Assembly (NCBI RefSeq): GCF_963678545.1
Contig: NZ_OY782870.1
Coordinates: forward strand, 1 to 64,000
Reading direction: 5' to 3'
Origin: an uncultured Methanomethylovorans sp.
Lineage (GTDB): Archaea; Halobacteriota; Methanosarcinia; Methanosarcinales; Methanosarcinaceae
DNA length: 64,000 nt
Shown here: piece by piece, positions 35,642-45,271 of the stretch
How the letters are laid out: every line of letters starts with the position of its first letter
How positions within the stretch are numbered: position 1 is the stretch's first letter
Position numbers and translations under genes: made by a program
The notes under the pieces: model-generated
Seen by the model: the letters and a program-made list of their open reading frames with translations, nothing else
Told to the model about the DNA's origin: nothing
The model's database searches: none

Positions 35642-38275
35642 TCAAGCCTCACCCATTCTCAGTTTTTTAGCATTATCGTACATCCATTTGGCATCGTCGC
35701 GCCTGCCCATGCGCTCCAGCACAGCTCCCAAATTTTCCATAGTAACTGCTGCATACTCATTGCATGAGGTGTCGTCCGGGTTAACACCGGTAACATCTAT
35801 ATACATCTGCAAAGCAGATTGATACATATGCTTTGCATCCTCCAGCCTGTCCATGTTCCCAAAGAGCGTGCCCATGTTGTCTAGAGTGCAGGCCGCATGC
35901 ACCATATGCTCTGTGTTGTCAGGCTCCTGATCAAGCAGATAGTTATAAATCCTCAAAGAATCCTCAAGCATCTTTTTTGCTTCCTCTTTCTTACCCATCC
36001 TGGCAAGCAGCGCACCCATATTGTTCATGGCCACAGCAGCCTTTTCAGCGTGTTTATAGGAAGACTCAAGCTGATAAAGCAACTCATACTTATCTAAAGC
36101 CTGATTCAAAAGATCATAAGCATCTGTTTTTCGATCCAGGTTTGCCAACAATGAAGCCTGATGGTCAAGAGAAGTTGCAAGTTCTTCCACAAGCCCCACA
36201 TCCTGAGGATCAAGTTCACACATCAGGGAATAACTCTTAGAGATCTGCTCCTGACATTTTAGTTCCCTTTCTTTGTCACCGATGGTCGGTAAAAGAGCTG
36301 TAAGTTCCTTCAGGACCGCATACATACCTTTAAGGTGATGCTTGTTGCCCGGCATGCCCATTAACAAGAGATAACTTTCAAGAGCCTGCACTAAACTCTG
36401 CCTCGCTTCTTCCACATGGCCAGTGTCAAGCAATATTTTTCCCATCTCTTTTTCAATGGCTGCGAGGTTACGCCTATGTTCAGAGTTTGAAGGCTCAAGA
36501 TCAGCAAGTACAGTATATCCTTTGATAAGGAATTCCATATCCTTCAGAATACTGCCTGACCGTCTGTTCAGGTGCATATCAGCTTCAAGAGTTCCCAATA
36601 AAACTGCAGCTTTTTTAAGCAAACCTTCCCTTGACTTATCGGCAGAATATATTTCCAGATATAGATCAAATGCCTGTTCATATCTTCCTTTATCAAGTGC
36701 CAGGTCGGCTAATCTTTCCTGTGTATCCATAATGCTCCCTTTATCTGCGATAGTTTCAGGTTCAAGGTCTTCCTCTTTAATGACCTCAGTTATTTCGCAA
36801 GAGACGATTTCAAGTTCATCAGCATCTGTAATGCAAGATATGTTTGCTTCGATCAGATCTGACAACTTAGCTATTTCTGATGAATGATCATCTGTATTTG
36901 TAAGCTCGGTATATAGGTCTATAGCTTCCGTGAGTTTCCCTATGGCAATTTCATTTTTTCCACTATTCAATTGTGCCCGTCCAAGAGCTTCCATTATCCT
37001 TGCCTTGCACAAAATACCTTCAGGAGTAATATTGAATATACTCAGCATGCTATGCAGTTCAAGCAGCTTTTCAAACAATTCAGGATTCTCGTAACCCACT
37101 TTTTCTGATAATTGTTCACATACCTGCATTAGGCAAGAATAACCCAGATCAATTATCTGCACATCCTTTTCTTCTGACGACAAAGATATGAGACCACAGA
37201 CATAGTCCATTTTTTCGAGACCTTCCGTCACCCTACCCTGTGAAACGAACATTCTTCCAAGATTCAAATATATAGGAATGATAATTGAAGAATACTTCTC
37301 AGTTTCCAGCTCATCCTTCAATTCGGTTAGTATCGCCAGTGCTTCCTCATATTTACTAATGGCTTCATTTCCTTTGTGCATCCTTTCAAGAAGATCCCCC
37401 ATGGAACTCAAAACCAAAGCTTTTTTAATATTAAAATCAGCATTTTTCGGCTCAAGCTTTGCAAGTTCATCGTACATCTGCATCAGCGATGTGTAACTCT
37501 GCAATGCTTCCTCCTTTCGGTCCAAAGATACTAGTAAAGGAGCAATTCTGCTTAGAACTAAAGAAACTCTTGATCTGTAAAGCTCTGTCATGTGACCTTG
37601 ATCAAGCAGAGAGTAATATATATTAAGCACTTTTTCAAAAGTTTCCCTTGCCTGTTCAATTTTTCCTTTCTCACCAAACAAATTAGCAAGATTTGCCAAC
37701 ACCATGGCTCTTTTTTCAAGGCATTGGGTGTAATTTTCTGCAATACACTGCTTATCATCCAGCATCTTCAATGCCCTTTCGAACTTCCATTGTGCCTCAT
37801 CCCCCTGACCCATATCTGCAAGCAGACCACCTAAGTTGTTCAAAGTGGAGATCATGTTGGACCGTATCTGCACATTTCTTGGAAATTCTCTGCGAAGTTC
37901 TCGGTAAAGAACAATGGCCTTCTCGTAAGTTGCCTTTGCTTCTGTTTTTTTTCCTCTATCCACAAGCATAGATCCATACTTACTGAGAGTGATAGCTAAT
38001 TGCTCTTTAAAAGACGGAGTAACTTCAACCAGCTTTTCTAAATTTTCAACTGCATGAGAATACTGATCAAAAGCTTCATCTTCATCACCCACGGTCTGCA
38101 GCAGTTCTCCAAGGTTCTGCATGACCGTAGCCAGAAGAGCTGGAGATGAAGCACTCCATGAATGTTCTTCTGCCTTTTTGAAGTTCTCAAGTGCTTCTGC
38201 ATGAAGGCCTTTCTCCTTCAAAGATACCCCTTTATTGAGGTATCTTATAGCCATATCCCTTTCTCTGCTAGACAT
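35642..38275 (-). CDS. Large tetratricopeptide-repeat protein
   Basis: 877 residues built from many TPR units of about 40-50 residues throughout (recurring patterns such as A-L-E-N-F-K-K-A-E, E-A-K-A-T-Y-E-K-A and D-A-K-H-M-Y-Q-S-A-L), with an apparently non-repetitive stretch near 490-510. The last three repeats are the most regular. No enzymatic domain or membrane segment is seen. TPR proteins act as binding scaffolds; partners unknown. It is isolated by about 190 bp from the tRNA and about 400 bp from the PHP gene. Confidence 0.85.
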   Translation of the reverse strand: MSSRERDMAIRYLNKGVSLKEKGLHAEALENFKKAEEHSWSASSPALLATVMQNLGELLQTVGDEDEAFDQYSHAVENLEKLVEVTPSFKEQLAITLSKYGSMLVDRGKKTEAKATYEKAIVLYRELRREFPRNVQIRSNMISTLNNLGGLLADMGQGDEAQWKFERALKMLDDKQCIAENYTQCLEKRAMVLANLANLFGEKGKIEQARETFEKVLNIYYSLLDQGHMTELYRSRVSLVLSRIAPLLVSLDRKEEALQSYTSLMQMYDELAKLEPKNADFNIKKALVLSSMGDLLERMHKGNEAISKYEEALAILTELKDELETEKYSSIIIPIYLNLGRMFVSQGRVTEGLEKMDYVCGLISLSSEEKDVQIIDLGYSCLMQVCEQLSEKVGYENPELFEKLLELHSMLSIFNITPEGILCKARIMEALGRAQLNSGKNEIAIGKLTEAIDLYTELTNTDDHSSEIAKLSDLIEANISCITDADELEIVSCEITEVIKEEDLEPETIADKGSIMDTQERLADLALDKGRYEQAFDLYLEIYSADKSREGLLKKAAVLLGTLEADMHLNRRSGSILKDMEFLIKGYTVLADLEPSNSEHRRNLAAIEKEMGKILLDTGHVEEARQSLVQALESYLLLMGMPGNKHHLKGMYAVLKELTALLPTIGDKERELKCQEQISKSYSLMCELDPQDVGLVEELATSLDHQASLLANLDRKTDAYDLLNQALDKYELLYQLESSYKHAEKAAVAMNNMGALLARMGKKEEAKKMLEDSLRIYNYLLDQEPDNTEHMVHAACTLDNMGTLFGNMDRLEDAKHMYQSALQMYIDVTGVNPDDTSCNEYAAVTMENLGAVLERMGRRDDAKWMYDNAKKLRMGEA

Positions 38276-38692
38276 ATTTATTCTTTCAGCTTTTATCTGT
38301 TATAAAATCAAGTTCATACTATAAGTATTCTATTCAATATAATATATGATAGTGTGAAATTCATACGCCTATGGACGTTTTTCCTTTAAGTAGATGATAC
38401 CTACGGGGAGTTTTATATACTAATTACAATATATTATTATACACGTACGGAGAGGAAAAACGTGAGCAAAAACTATCCTACAGGCACTGATTCTGTGCTG
38501 GAAATATATGCTAACTGCAATACCAATTCTGCCTTAAACCCTTGGATCAAATCCTATAAGAGTGATCAATATACAAAAACGATCAGCATTTTAGGGTATG
38601 GATCCAATATAGCCTACACATGTTGCTATATTCTATTTACATAAAATTAATTATGATTCAGCTGCAAAAAAGAATATGAGTGAGGTGTTAGT
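38276..38692. other. Intergenic region with two possible promoters
   Basis: AT-rich space between the divergent TPR and PHP genes. A TATA box (TTTTATATAC, about 38411-38420) is followed by GGAGAGG and a GTG at 38462 that opens a 60-codon frame with no recognisable features. A second AT-rich box (about 38643) lies before the PHP gene. I regard the 60-codon frame as unproven; it could be a leader region. Confidence 0.4.
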
Positions 38693-39571
38693 ATCCAAAT
38701 TATTTCAGATATGCACATGCATACAACCTATTCGGACGGGGACCTGTGCCCGGCAGAACTAGTAACAAAAGCAAGAGATTTAGGATTAAAGGCAATTAGT
38801 GTTACTGATCATGATACCGTAGATGGTCTTGAATCTACTGAACGTGAGTGCAGAAAAATGGGATTACAGTTCATTCCAGGTATAGAGTTCACAACTAATT
38901 TTGACCCTCTTGGAATTGAAGTGCATGTCCTTGGCTACGGCTTTGACAAAGATGATTCATACTTGCAGAAAAAGATGGAAATTACAAAAAAACGTGCATG
39001 GAAATATGCTGATGAACTGGTGGACTTGCTATCTTCCCATGGATGGCTTGTTGACTACGCACGTATTGAAGCAACAAAGGGCATTATCACAAAGCATGAT
39101 ATTGCACTTGCAGTTGTCAACAGAGACATGCCCACTTATGAATTTCACGACATGTGGCTTACTGAAAAATCTCAGTGCTTTATAGATGTTGAAAAATTCC
39201 AGATAGAAGAAGCTATTGAAATAATTCATAGAGCAGGCGGAAAAGCTATTGGAGCACATTTAATTCGCACTCTGGACCAGTATAACAGTCTACCATTACT
39301 TGCCGATGTTGTGGACCATTTCGTAAAGTGTGGAATGGACGGTTTTGAGGTCTTTTACGGAAAGAACAACTGGCAACAGGTAAAATCCATGCTTGACCTG
39401 TGCCGTTCATACGATTTGCTCATGACAGGTGGATCTGATTACCACGGCCCCGGTAGGACTGGCAGATGTCCCCTAGGAGGTTATAATGTACATAACTTCT
39501 ATTACGACCAAGAGAAGCTCTTAAAGACGCTCTCAAAATCACCGATAACTGTACAGGAATCTACTGTATAG
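38693..39571 (+). CDS. PHP-domain metal-dependent phosphoesterase
   Basis: About 292 residues. The PHP motif I D-M-H-M-H-T-T-Y-S-D-G is at the very N-terminus, with further motifs V-T-D-H-D-T-V-D-G-L, G-I-E-F-T, H-L-I-R (H in G-A-H-L) and G-S-D-Y-H. Members hydrolyse phosphate esters such as nucleotide 3',5'-bisphosphates. Start: ATG at 38711 falls inside motif I and lies 23 nt from the Shine-Dalgarno (GAGGTG, 38682-38687). The frame is open back to TGA at 38681 with no ATG/GTG/TTG. ATC at 38693, 5 nt after the SD, is the best-placed start codon. Confidence 0.85.
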   Translation: MQIISDMHMHTTYSDGDLCPAELVTKARDLGLKAISVTDHDTVDGLESTERECRKMGLQFIPGIEFTTNFDPLGIEVHVLGYGFDKDDSYLQKKMEITKKRAWKYADELVDLLSSHGWLVDYARIEATKGIITKHDIALAVVNRDMPTYEFHDMWLTEKSQCFIDVEKFQIEEAIEIIHRAGGKAIGAHLIRTLDQYNSLPLLADVVDHFVKCGMDGFEVFYGKNNWQQVKSMLDLCRSYDLLMTGGSDYHGPGRTGRCPLGGYNVHNFYYDQEKLLKTLSKSPITVQESTV

Positions 39572-39769
39572 GTACAACCTGTAAATCAAAGAATCATAGC
39601 ATTATTTATGGACTGAACTAGTTCATCAAATAACTTATTTATATCATAATCAGAACAGTTTAGTTGAGCATTTAAATATAGCTATTACATAGCTGATTAT
39701 CATATTTCTAAGTAAAACTAAGGTTAATATAAAATTTTTGAGAATTGACTAAAAGAGAGAGGTGATAAC

Positions 39770-40090
39770 ATGCCTTCAAATGTTACAGTAAATTCTAATA
39801 TATGTGGATTTGTTCACAAAGTTCATGGAAAACTAGAAGGAAAGAACATTACTATCGATATTGAAACCCCCTGTGAAAAAATTAAAAAAATGTCTCACAT
39901 GGAAATACCCATTATGGAGACAATGGATATTAAGAATAACTATGTAATGAACAGAGCCCAAGAATTGCAGTGCACACCGATTTGCCTGATCCCCTGTGCT
40001 GTACTGCATGTATGTAGAATGGAATCTGGAATGCTTTCCAAAACCCTGGTTCGTAAAATGGGAAATGTGAGCATCGAATTTGATGAATGA
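39770..40090 (+). CDS. Conserved methanogen cysteine-containing protein (DUF6951-like)
   Basis: 106 residues with a strong GAGGTGATA Shine-Dalgarno. N-terminus V-N-S-N-I-C-G-F-V-H-K, then E-T-P-C-E, and a C-terminal C-x3-C-x4-C-x6-C pattern (C-T-P-I-C-L-I-P-C-A...C-R-M). It is a paralogue of the protein at 53863-54183 with the same cysteine positions. The pattern suggests metal or cluster binding, but no function is known to me. Confidence 0.75.
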   Translation: MPSNVTVNSNICGFVHKVHGKLEGKNITIDIETPCEKIKKMSHMEIPIMETMDIKNNYVMNRAQELQCTPICLIPCAVLHVCRMESGMLSKTLVRKMGNVSIEFDE

Positions 40091-40134
40091 ACTTAACAGA
40101 GAATCTTTTCCTGCAGGAAATAGAACAAAAAGGA

Positions 40135-40911
40135 TTAGTAAAGGTCTGCACGCCTGTCCAAGAAAACTGGCATCGCCGACCTAACCTTAGCAGTATTCTC
40201 AGTATTTATTGTATGCATAATGACACATTCTGCGTCATCTGCCTCTGCAAGCACATTGCCTGCTGCATCAATGATTATAGAACCACCAAAGAATGAGGAT
40301 GTGGGAGAAGAACCTACCAGGTTGCAGGCTACATGTGGAATCTGGTTCTCAATGGCTCGGGCCAAAGAAAGGGTCCTCCATACATGCCTCCTGGGATTTG
40401 GAAACTGAGCCGCAGTAACCAGCAGGTCAGCACCTGCAAGAGCCAGTTTTCTGGCAACTTCGGGAAAACGTAATTCATAACATATTTCCAGTCCGATGGT
40501 GAGACCATACTTTTCAAGAGCTATAGGATGTATGCTATTTCCGGCTGTAAAGAAATTTAGTTCCTTCTTGAAAGGATGGGATTTTCGATAAACACCTGTA
40601 AGTATTCCATGTTCCACACAGAAACCAAGGTTATAGTATGCATAATCATCTGAATGGGACTGCTTTTCAATGATAGAGCCTATGACAACACATTCCATTC
40701 TCTTAGAAAACTCGAGAAGTTTAAGTATGGTACAATAAGGAGCTTCTTCTGCCAGATCACTTATTTCTTCATAGCAAAAGCCTGTTGAGAACAACTCCGG
40801 GAACACGACAATATCTGCACCGGAGGACACTGCCTTGTCTGCCATAGCCATTGCTTTATTTAAATTGTCTGATTTAGAACAGTGTGCCACTTCCATTTGC
40901 ACACATGCCAC
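40135..40911 (-). CDS. Carbon-nitrogen hydrolase (nitrilase superfamily)
   Basis: 258 residues with the Glu-Lys-Cys triad: E39 in F-P-E-L-F, K in Y-R-K-S-H-P-F and C in L-E-I-C-Y-E-L. It cleaves amide or nitrile C-N bonds; the substrate is unassigned. The start is GTG at 40911 by default. An in-frame ATA at 40915-40917, overlapping the trmO stop as ATAA, would give the commoner family start M-x-V-A-C-V-Q-M, but it lacks a well-placed Shine-Dalgarno. Confidence 0.88.
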   Translation of the reverse strand: MACVQMEVAHCSKSDNLNKAMAMADKAVSSGADIVVFPELFSTGFCYEEISDLAEEAPYCTILKLLEFSKRMECVVIGSIIEKQSHSDDYAYYNLGFCVEHGILTGVYRKSHPFKKELNFFTAGNSIHPIALEKYGLTIGLEICYELRFPEVARKLALAGADLLVTAAQFPNPRRHVWRTLSLARAIENQIPHVACNLVGSSPTSSFFGGSIIIDAAGNVLAEADDAECVIMHTINTENTAKVRSAMPVFLDRRADLY

Positions 40912-40913
40912 AT

Positions 40914-41405
40914 TTATGCAGGTCGTACTCTATCACCTGCCACATCATGTTCTATGAACGGTTTTATATCGAGCACCGGAGTGCCATTAATAGCATCCAA
41001 ACCCCTGACGACAAGTTCATTGTCTTTAACTTCCAGTAATTCCACTAATGTAAGACCTATGCCATTAGGTCTTTTAGGCGACCTTGAAGCGAAAACACCA
41101 GACATCTTACTATCATAACGACGCTTCTGTATTAGTTTGTAATCTTCTGAGCGGTCAAAATAAAATAACACATAGACTTTAGAGAAATCGGTTATATTTT
41201 TAAGACCATCCTGCAGTTCTACTTTCAAGATTATATGTGATATCGAAGAATACATATCCTCATCAAAAACAGCTTCTTTGAACTCATTATGCACATATCC
41301 AATGGGTTGCATTTGAATAAGAGAATTGTGCCTATCTCCCAAATTATCACTGCCTGATAGATTACTATTTTGACCAATAGATGATGCATTCACAAATGAT
41401 ATCAT
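40914..41405 (-). CDS. trmO: tRNA (adenine-N6)-methyltransferase TrmO-like
   Basis: 163 residues. The TrmO/YaeB core starts near Q-P-I-G-Y-V-H-N (residue 33) and includes the R-S-P-K-R-P-N-G-I-G-L-T motif and G-L-D-A-I-N-G-T-P-V-L-D-I-K. It methylates t6A37 of tRNA-Thr. The 30 residues before the core are unusual; a start at the internal ATG (about 41312) is possible, but ATGA overlap with the upstream gene favours 41405. Confidence 0.85.
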   Translation of the reverse strand: MISFVNASSIGQNSNLSGSDNLGDRHNSLIQMQPIGYVHNEFKEAVFDEDMYSSISHIILKVELQDGLKNITDFSKVYVLFYFDRSEDYKLIQKRRYDSKMSGVFASRSPKRPNGIGLTLVELLEVKDNELVVRGLDAINGTPVLDIKPFIEHDVAGDRVRPA

Positions 41406-42004
41406 ACAAGCTTTGTTTGCTTTGTTTTAGGAGTAAGCCCGCTTAGATCCACAAGATCCTTTATCGTGTCCAGCAGTACCATGTTTGCCATAGAGACCAT
41501 TTTTGTATCTTCATCTTTTAGCTCATATGCAGGATCGTTTGCTGGTAGCGGTATCCTTGTGATCTCACTACGATAGAGTTTCAGGTTCTCATCCTTTGAA
41601 ACAGTTATCATGCATGCGGAGGATTCTAGGCAATTAGCGACATTCTTGCTATTGATACCAAGATGTATAAGTTCTTCCTTGAACACTGGTCGTTTAAACA
41701 GCTTAGAAAGAATACAAATAGCAAGAGGAATACGTATTTCCATATCAAGGTTCTTTATCTGATCGCCTATAATAAAAAAAATGTCCGTGGACTTTTCCTG
41801 ATAATCCAAGCGTTTGTATACCTTAGAAGGGGGAACTTCTATCTCCTGTAATTTTTTGAGATCGCGAAGGGCTCGTAAATATCCTGTTAATACCAGCCTA
41901 TGTTCAACAAAACCCTTTTCCTTAAGTTCCCTAGTGATCGCGCTTATGGATAATTGCCTATCTACAAGCACATCATTTATCTTTTCATTAAGATTCTGTG
42001 GCAT
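41402..42004 (-). CDS. Hypothetical protein with N-terminal helix-turn-helix-like region
   Basis: About 200 residues from ATG at 42004; the frame is open to 42073 but its first 23 residues look unlike coding sequence. The N-terminal 60 residues (S-I-S-A-I-T-R-E-L-K-E-K-G, then L-T-G-Y-L-R-A-L-R-D-L) resemble a winged helix. I do not recognise the remainder. It is coupled to trmO by a 4-bp overlap. Confidence 0.7.
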   Translation of the reverse strand: MPQNLNEKINDVLVDRQLSISAITRELKEKGFVEHRLVLTGYLRALRDLKKLQEIEVPPSKVYKRLDYQEKSTDIFFIIGDQIKNLDMEIRIPLAICILSKLFKRPVFKEELIHLGINSKNVANCLESSACMITVSKDENLKLYRSEITRIPLPANDPAYELKDEDTKMVSMANMVLLDTIKDLVDLSGLTPKTKQTKLV

Positions 42005-42217
42005 GGTATCTGACTGATTGGTAACAGAATTGGATATATTTATCGGTCTGTGAAAGAATAAACAAAAGAACACATGTTAAATGCAAAAGGTTACTATTAA
42101 TTAGAATGGTGAACATGATATAATTTCCAAAAGATGTGTTTCTCTGATTGCTGACTGCTGATTGAGTTTCAGCCATATCAGAGTTTCATGATTCTATCCG
42201 TTAAGAGGTGTATCTGG

Positions 42218-43267
42218 ATGGAACCACATAAGATCGATATTTTCACTCTAAACCCAACAAAGCCTTTAGATGTTACGGACAGGTCTATAGCCCAACTCGT
42301 CGATGGAATGCTATATACAGGATTCCAAGGTAGGAAGCTTGCTGAATCTGTACAAGCTTGGGACAATATGCTCAAAGAAGAAAAACTTACCGTCCTGATG
42401 GGACTCTCAGGTGCAATGGTACCTGCAGGGATGAGAAAAATAATAGTACACCTTATTAAAAACAGGATGATTGATTGCTTAGTAAGCACAGGAGCAAATT
42501 TATTCCATGATTGCCATGAAGCTATGGGAAAAAGGCATTTTGTTGGTTCTCACCTTGCCAACGATGAAGAACTCTTTAGGCATGGAGTTGACAGAATATA
42601 TGATGTTTTCGCTTTTGAAGAAGAGTTCAGACATACAGATTACCTAATAGCTAATTTTGCAAAAACACTTCATGGGAGAAGAATGTCATCAAGAGAGTTT
42701 ATAGCCCTGCTTGGAAAGAGAATATGTGAAGAAGGCAATGGAGATGAGTCCATAGTTGGAAGCGCTTACAAATATGGTGTGCCCGTATTTGTACCTGCTC
42801 TTGGAGATAGTTCAATTGGAATTGGATTGACCATTGCAAGAAGAGAAGGGGTTGATGTTGATTTGGACCAGATCAAGGATGTAGATGAAATTACTCGTAT
42901 TGTGGAAACGTCTGATAAAACCGGAGTAGTCTACGTCGGCGGAGGAGTACCAAAGAACTTCATACAGCAGACAGAAGTTGTGGCTTCAATAATGGGTGCG
43001 GATATTGCAGGACATGATTATGCAATACAATATACTACAGATGTTCCTCACTGGGGCGGGCTATCTGGATGTACTTTTGATGAAGCAGTGTCTTGGGGTA
43101 AAATAGCTGCAGGTGCAAAGAAAGTTCAGGTCTTTGTAGATGCTACAATTGCACTCCCTATTGTGATACATGCATTGCATGAGAAAAATTTGCATGTGAA
43201 AAGAAAATTCCCACAATTCATTTGGCAGGATAATGGGAAGCTGGATATCGATTTCAACACATCCTGA
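42218..43267 (+). CDS. dys: Deoxyhypusine synthase
   Basis: 349 residues. NAD-binding S-T-G-A-N-L-F-H-D and the active-site lysine in W-G-K (E-A-V-S-W-G-K-I). It transfers the aminobutyl group of spermidine to a lysine of aIF5A, the first step to hypusine. The start is ATG at 42218, 7 nt after AAGAGGTG; the frame opens at 42188 but those residues are not family-like. Confidence 0.95.
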   Translation: MEPHKIDIFTLNPTKPLDVTDRSIAQLVDGMLYTGFQGRKLAESVQAWDNMLKEEKLTVLMGLSGAMVPAGMRKIIVHLIKNRMIDCLVSTGANLFHDCHEAMGKRHFVGSHLANDEELFRHGVDRIYDVFAFEEEFRHTDYLIANFAKTLHGRRMSSREFIALLGKRICEEGNGDESIVGSAYKYGVPVFVPALGDSSIGIGLTIARREGVDVDLDQIKDVDEITRIVETSDKTGVVYVGGGVPKNFIQQTEVVASIMGADIAGHDYAIQYTTDVPHWGGLSGCTFDEAVSWGKIAAGAKKVQVFVDATIALPIVIHALHEKNLHVKRKFPQFIWQDNGKLDIDFNTS

Positions 43268-43417
43268 AATCACAACACATTTATTAAGATTAAGGAACAT
43301 ATAATATTGGCAAAAAGTGTTCTGATGGATTAACTGTATTTTTGGATCGATTCTACTTAGGAGTATATATATGCAACTGGTCTCGATCCATACGAGGTAC
43401 ATTCAGAGGTTAATGCT

Positions 43418-43927
43418 ATGAATAAACGGACAAGAATTATTAATGATCCTTCCGAACTTGTACCACTCCTCCAAATTTTTGGGTCGAAGCGGCACAAAAA
43501 AGTATTCGATGCCCTTTTAAACTTATGGATGACAAAGGATGAACTTGAGGAAACGCTGGGAACGGATGTTGCACAGAGTATAAAGATACTGAAGAAAAGC
43601 GGTTTGATAGAGAGTCAGTGGCATATGCCGGAACCGGGCAAGATGCCACAAAAAGAATACCACAGTTCCTACTCAAAGGTCCAGACAAATTTCCAATGTA
43701 CTGTGGAAGATATGAGTGACATAATAATGCTGACATTTAAACCCTATGAAGAAGTAAAAGATGCCATTGAAGAGCTAGAAAAACTCGTGATTGAAGGTAA
43801 TGAGTCCATGAGTAGTCTGACAAGAGCATTGAATAAAAGCCCTATGTACATCCGTGCAGTCGCACGACGGTCTGATATATTAGCAGTGATGGGGCAGCGC
43901 ATAAAGGAAGTCGAGGACAAGGAATGA
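43418..43927 (+). CDS. ArsR-like winged-helix transcriptional regulator
   Basis: 169 residues. Helix-turn-helix near residues 25-65 (H-K-K-V-F-D-A-L-L-N-L-W-M-T-K-D-E-L-E, then I-K-I-L-K-K-S-G-L-I), then a C-terminal dimerisation/ligand region. A GAGGT Shine-Dalgarno precedes the ATG. TATA sequence (GTATATATATG, about 43363-43373) lies about 50 bp upstream. It overlaps the next regulator by 4 bp, so both are co-expressed. Confidence 0.8.
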   Translation: MNKRTRIINDPSELVPLLQIFGSKRHKKVFDALLNLWMTKDELEETLGTDVAQSIKILKKSGLIESQWHMPEPGKMPQKEYHSSYSKVQTNFQCTVEDMSDIIMLTFKPYEEVKDAIEELEKLVIEGNESMSSLTRALNKSPMYIRAVARRSDILAVMGQRIKEVEDKE

Positions 43928-44712
43928 TCGAACTTCTTAGTAGTAAGAGTGGTATAACTAAGTTTCAGATACTTATAGAGGTAGCTGCACACCAGCCTAA
44001 TGTACGTCAAAAAGAGATAGCTGAAAAGATTGGCGTAACTCCTCAGGCGGTCTCAGAGTACATAAAAGAGCTTGTTGCAGAAGGATTAGTGAGCTCAGAA
44101 GGAAGAGTAAGGTATCGGATCACAAAACAAGGAGTCGAATGGGTTCTGGAAAATGCCGCCGAGATGAAAAGGTATGCTAGGTTTGTGATGAGCGACATCA
44201 TCAGTCATGTGTCCACTTGGACTGCCATTGCTGAAGAAGATGTGAACGCGGATCAGGAAGTGTATCTTACAATGAGGAACGGCTTACTTTATGTGAGCAC
44301 TCAGGATGTCACTAACGCTACTGGTACAACCATTTCCAGTGCATTGAAAGGAGAGGATGTAGGCGTCACTGACCTGATGGGACTTATAGACCTAGAAAAT
44401 GCAAGCATTACCGTCTGCAAGATACCACGAGTAGAGAGAGGTGGATCCAAGAATGTTGACCTGGAGAGGTTGAAGAACCTTGTCAGATCAAAATCGTATC
44501 TTGCTACAATTGGAGTTGAATCGCTAATAGCTCTTAGAAGAGTAGGAAGGGAACCAGATGTAATGTTTGGAGCAAAAGAGTCTGTGATAGAAGCAGCATT
44601 CCATGGCCTTTCCTCATTGGTACTTGCTATCGACGAAGAGGTTCCGGGCATATTAAGCCGTCTTGAAAATGAGGATCTTGAATATGAACTTGTTGACCTT
44701 TCCGTGCATTAA
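43924..44712 (+). CDS. MarR/Lrp-type HTH regulator with C-terminal effector domain
   Basis: 262 residues. N-terminal winged helix (Q-K-E-I-A-E-K-I-G-V-T-P-Q-A-V-S-E-Y-I near 33-51, wing G-R-V-R-Y). A C-terminal domain of about 170 residues with regular alpha/beta content probably binds a ligand. The effector and targets are unknown. Coupled (ATGA) to the preceding ArsR-like gene, and followed 18 bp later by a phosphoesterase gene. Confidence 0.8.
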   Translation: MIELLSSKSGITKFQILIEVAAHQPNVRQKEIAEKIGVTPQAVSEYIKELVAEGLVSSEGRVRYRITKQGVEWVLENAAEMKRYARFVMSDIISHVSTWTAIAEEDVNADQEVYLTMRNGLLYVSTQDVTNATGTTISSALKGEDVGVTDLMGLIDLENASITVCKIPRVERGGSKNVDLERLKNLVRSKSYLATIGVESLIALRRVGREPDVMFGAKESVIEAAFHGLSSLVLAIDEEVPGILSRLENEDLEYELVDLSVH

Positions 44713-44730
44713 ATTTATAGAGGTAGTTAA

Positions 44731-45261
44731 TTGAGAATCATAGCTATTTCGGATACACACATTGAAACCGGAGTAATACCAAAATATCTGGCTGATGTAC
44801 TTGCAGGTTATGATATAATTGTTCATGCCGGCGATTTTACATCTTATGAATGCTATGAGGCTTTTGAAGCTATAGGTAAACTAAAAGCTGTGCATGGAAA
44901 TGTAGATGATGCCTTGATAAAGCAGGTACTTCCAGAAAAGGTTATTTTTGAGGCTGAAGGAATTAAGATAGGAATAGTACATGAAGGAGCATTGTCTATT
45001 AATGACACTACAGCCCTCAGATATTTAGCTATGGAAATGGAGGTAGATATACTTATTTACGGGCATCTCCATCGACCTCTTATCGAGAAGAGCGATGTAC
45101 TTCTGATTTGTCCGGGATCGCCCACCAAACCCCGAATGTCCGATCCATGTGCAGTCGAAATAGAAATAATAGATGGAAAAGTATCTAGCAAAATAATAGA
45201 GATAACTGGCCAGTCCTGCGACTATATCGAATACTCACGCAAGCTTGCAGAAGGAAAGTGA
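44731..45261 (+). CDS. YfcE/MJ0936-type metallophosphoesterase
   Basis: 176 residues with all five metal motifs: D-x-H (S-D-T-H), G-D (H-A-G-D-F), G-N-V-D, H-E-G and G-H-L-H-R. It is a phosphodiesterase of small substrates. Start is TTG at 44731, 6 nt after AGAGGT; no ATG is near. Confidence 0.9.
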   Translation: MRIIAISDTHIETGVIPKYLADVLAGYDIIVHAGDFTSYECYEAFEAIGKLKAVHGNVDDALIKQVLPEKVIFEAEGIKIGIVHEGALSINDTTALRYLAMEMEVDILIYGHLHRPLIEKSDVLLICPGSPTKPRMSDPCAVEIEIIDGKVSSKIIEITGQSCDYIEYSRKLAEGK

Positions 45262-45271
45262 GAAATAGTTA

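Noticed and set aside
38462..38644. 60-codon frame with GTG start and a GGAGAGG site upstream of the PHP gene
   Set aside because: It has a fair Shine-Dalgarno, but the composition is not protein-like and nothing supports conservation; described only as part of the intergenic region.
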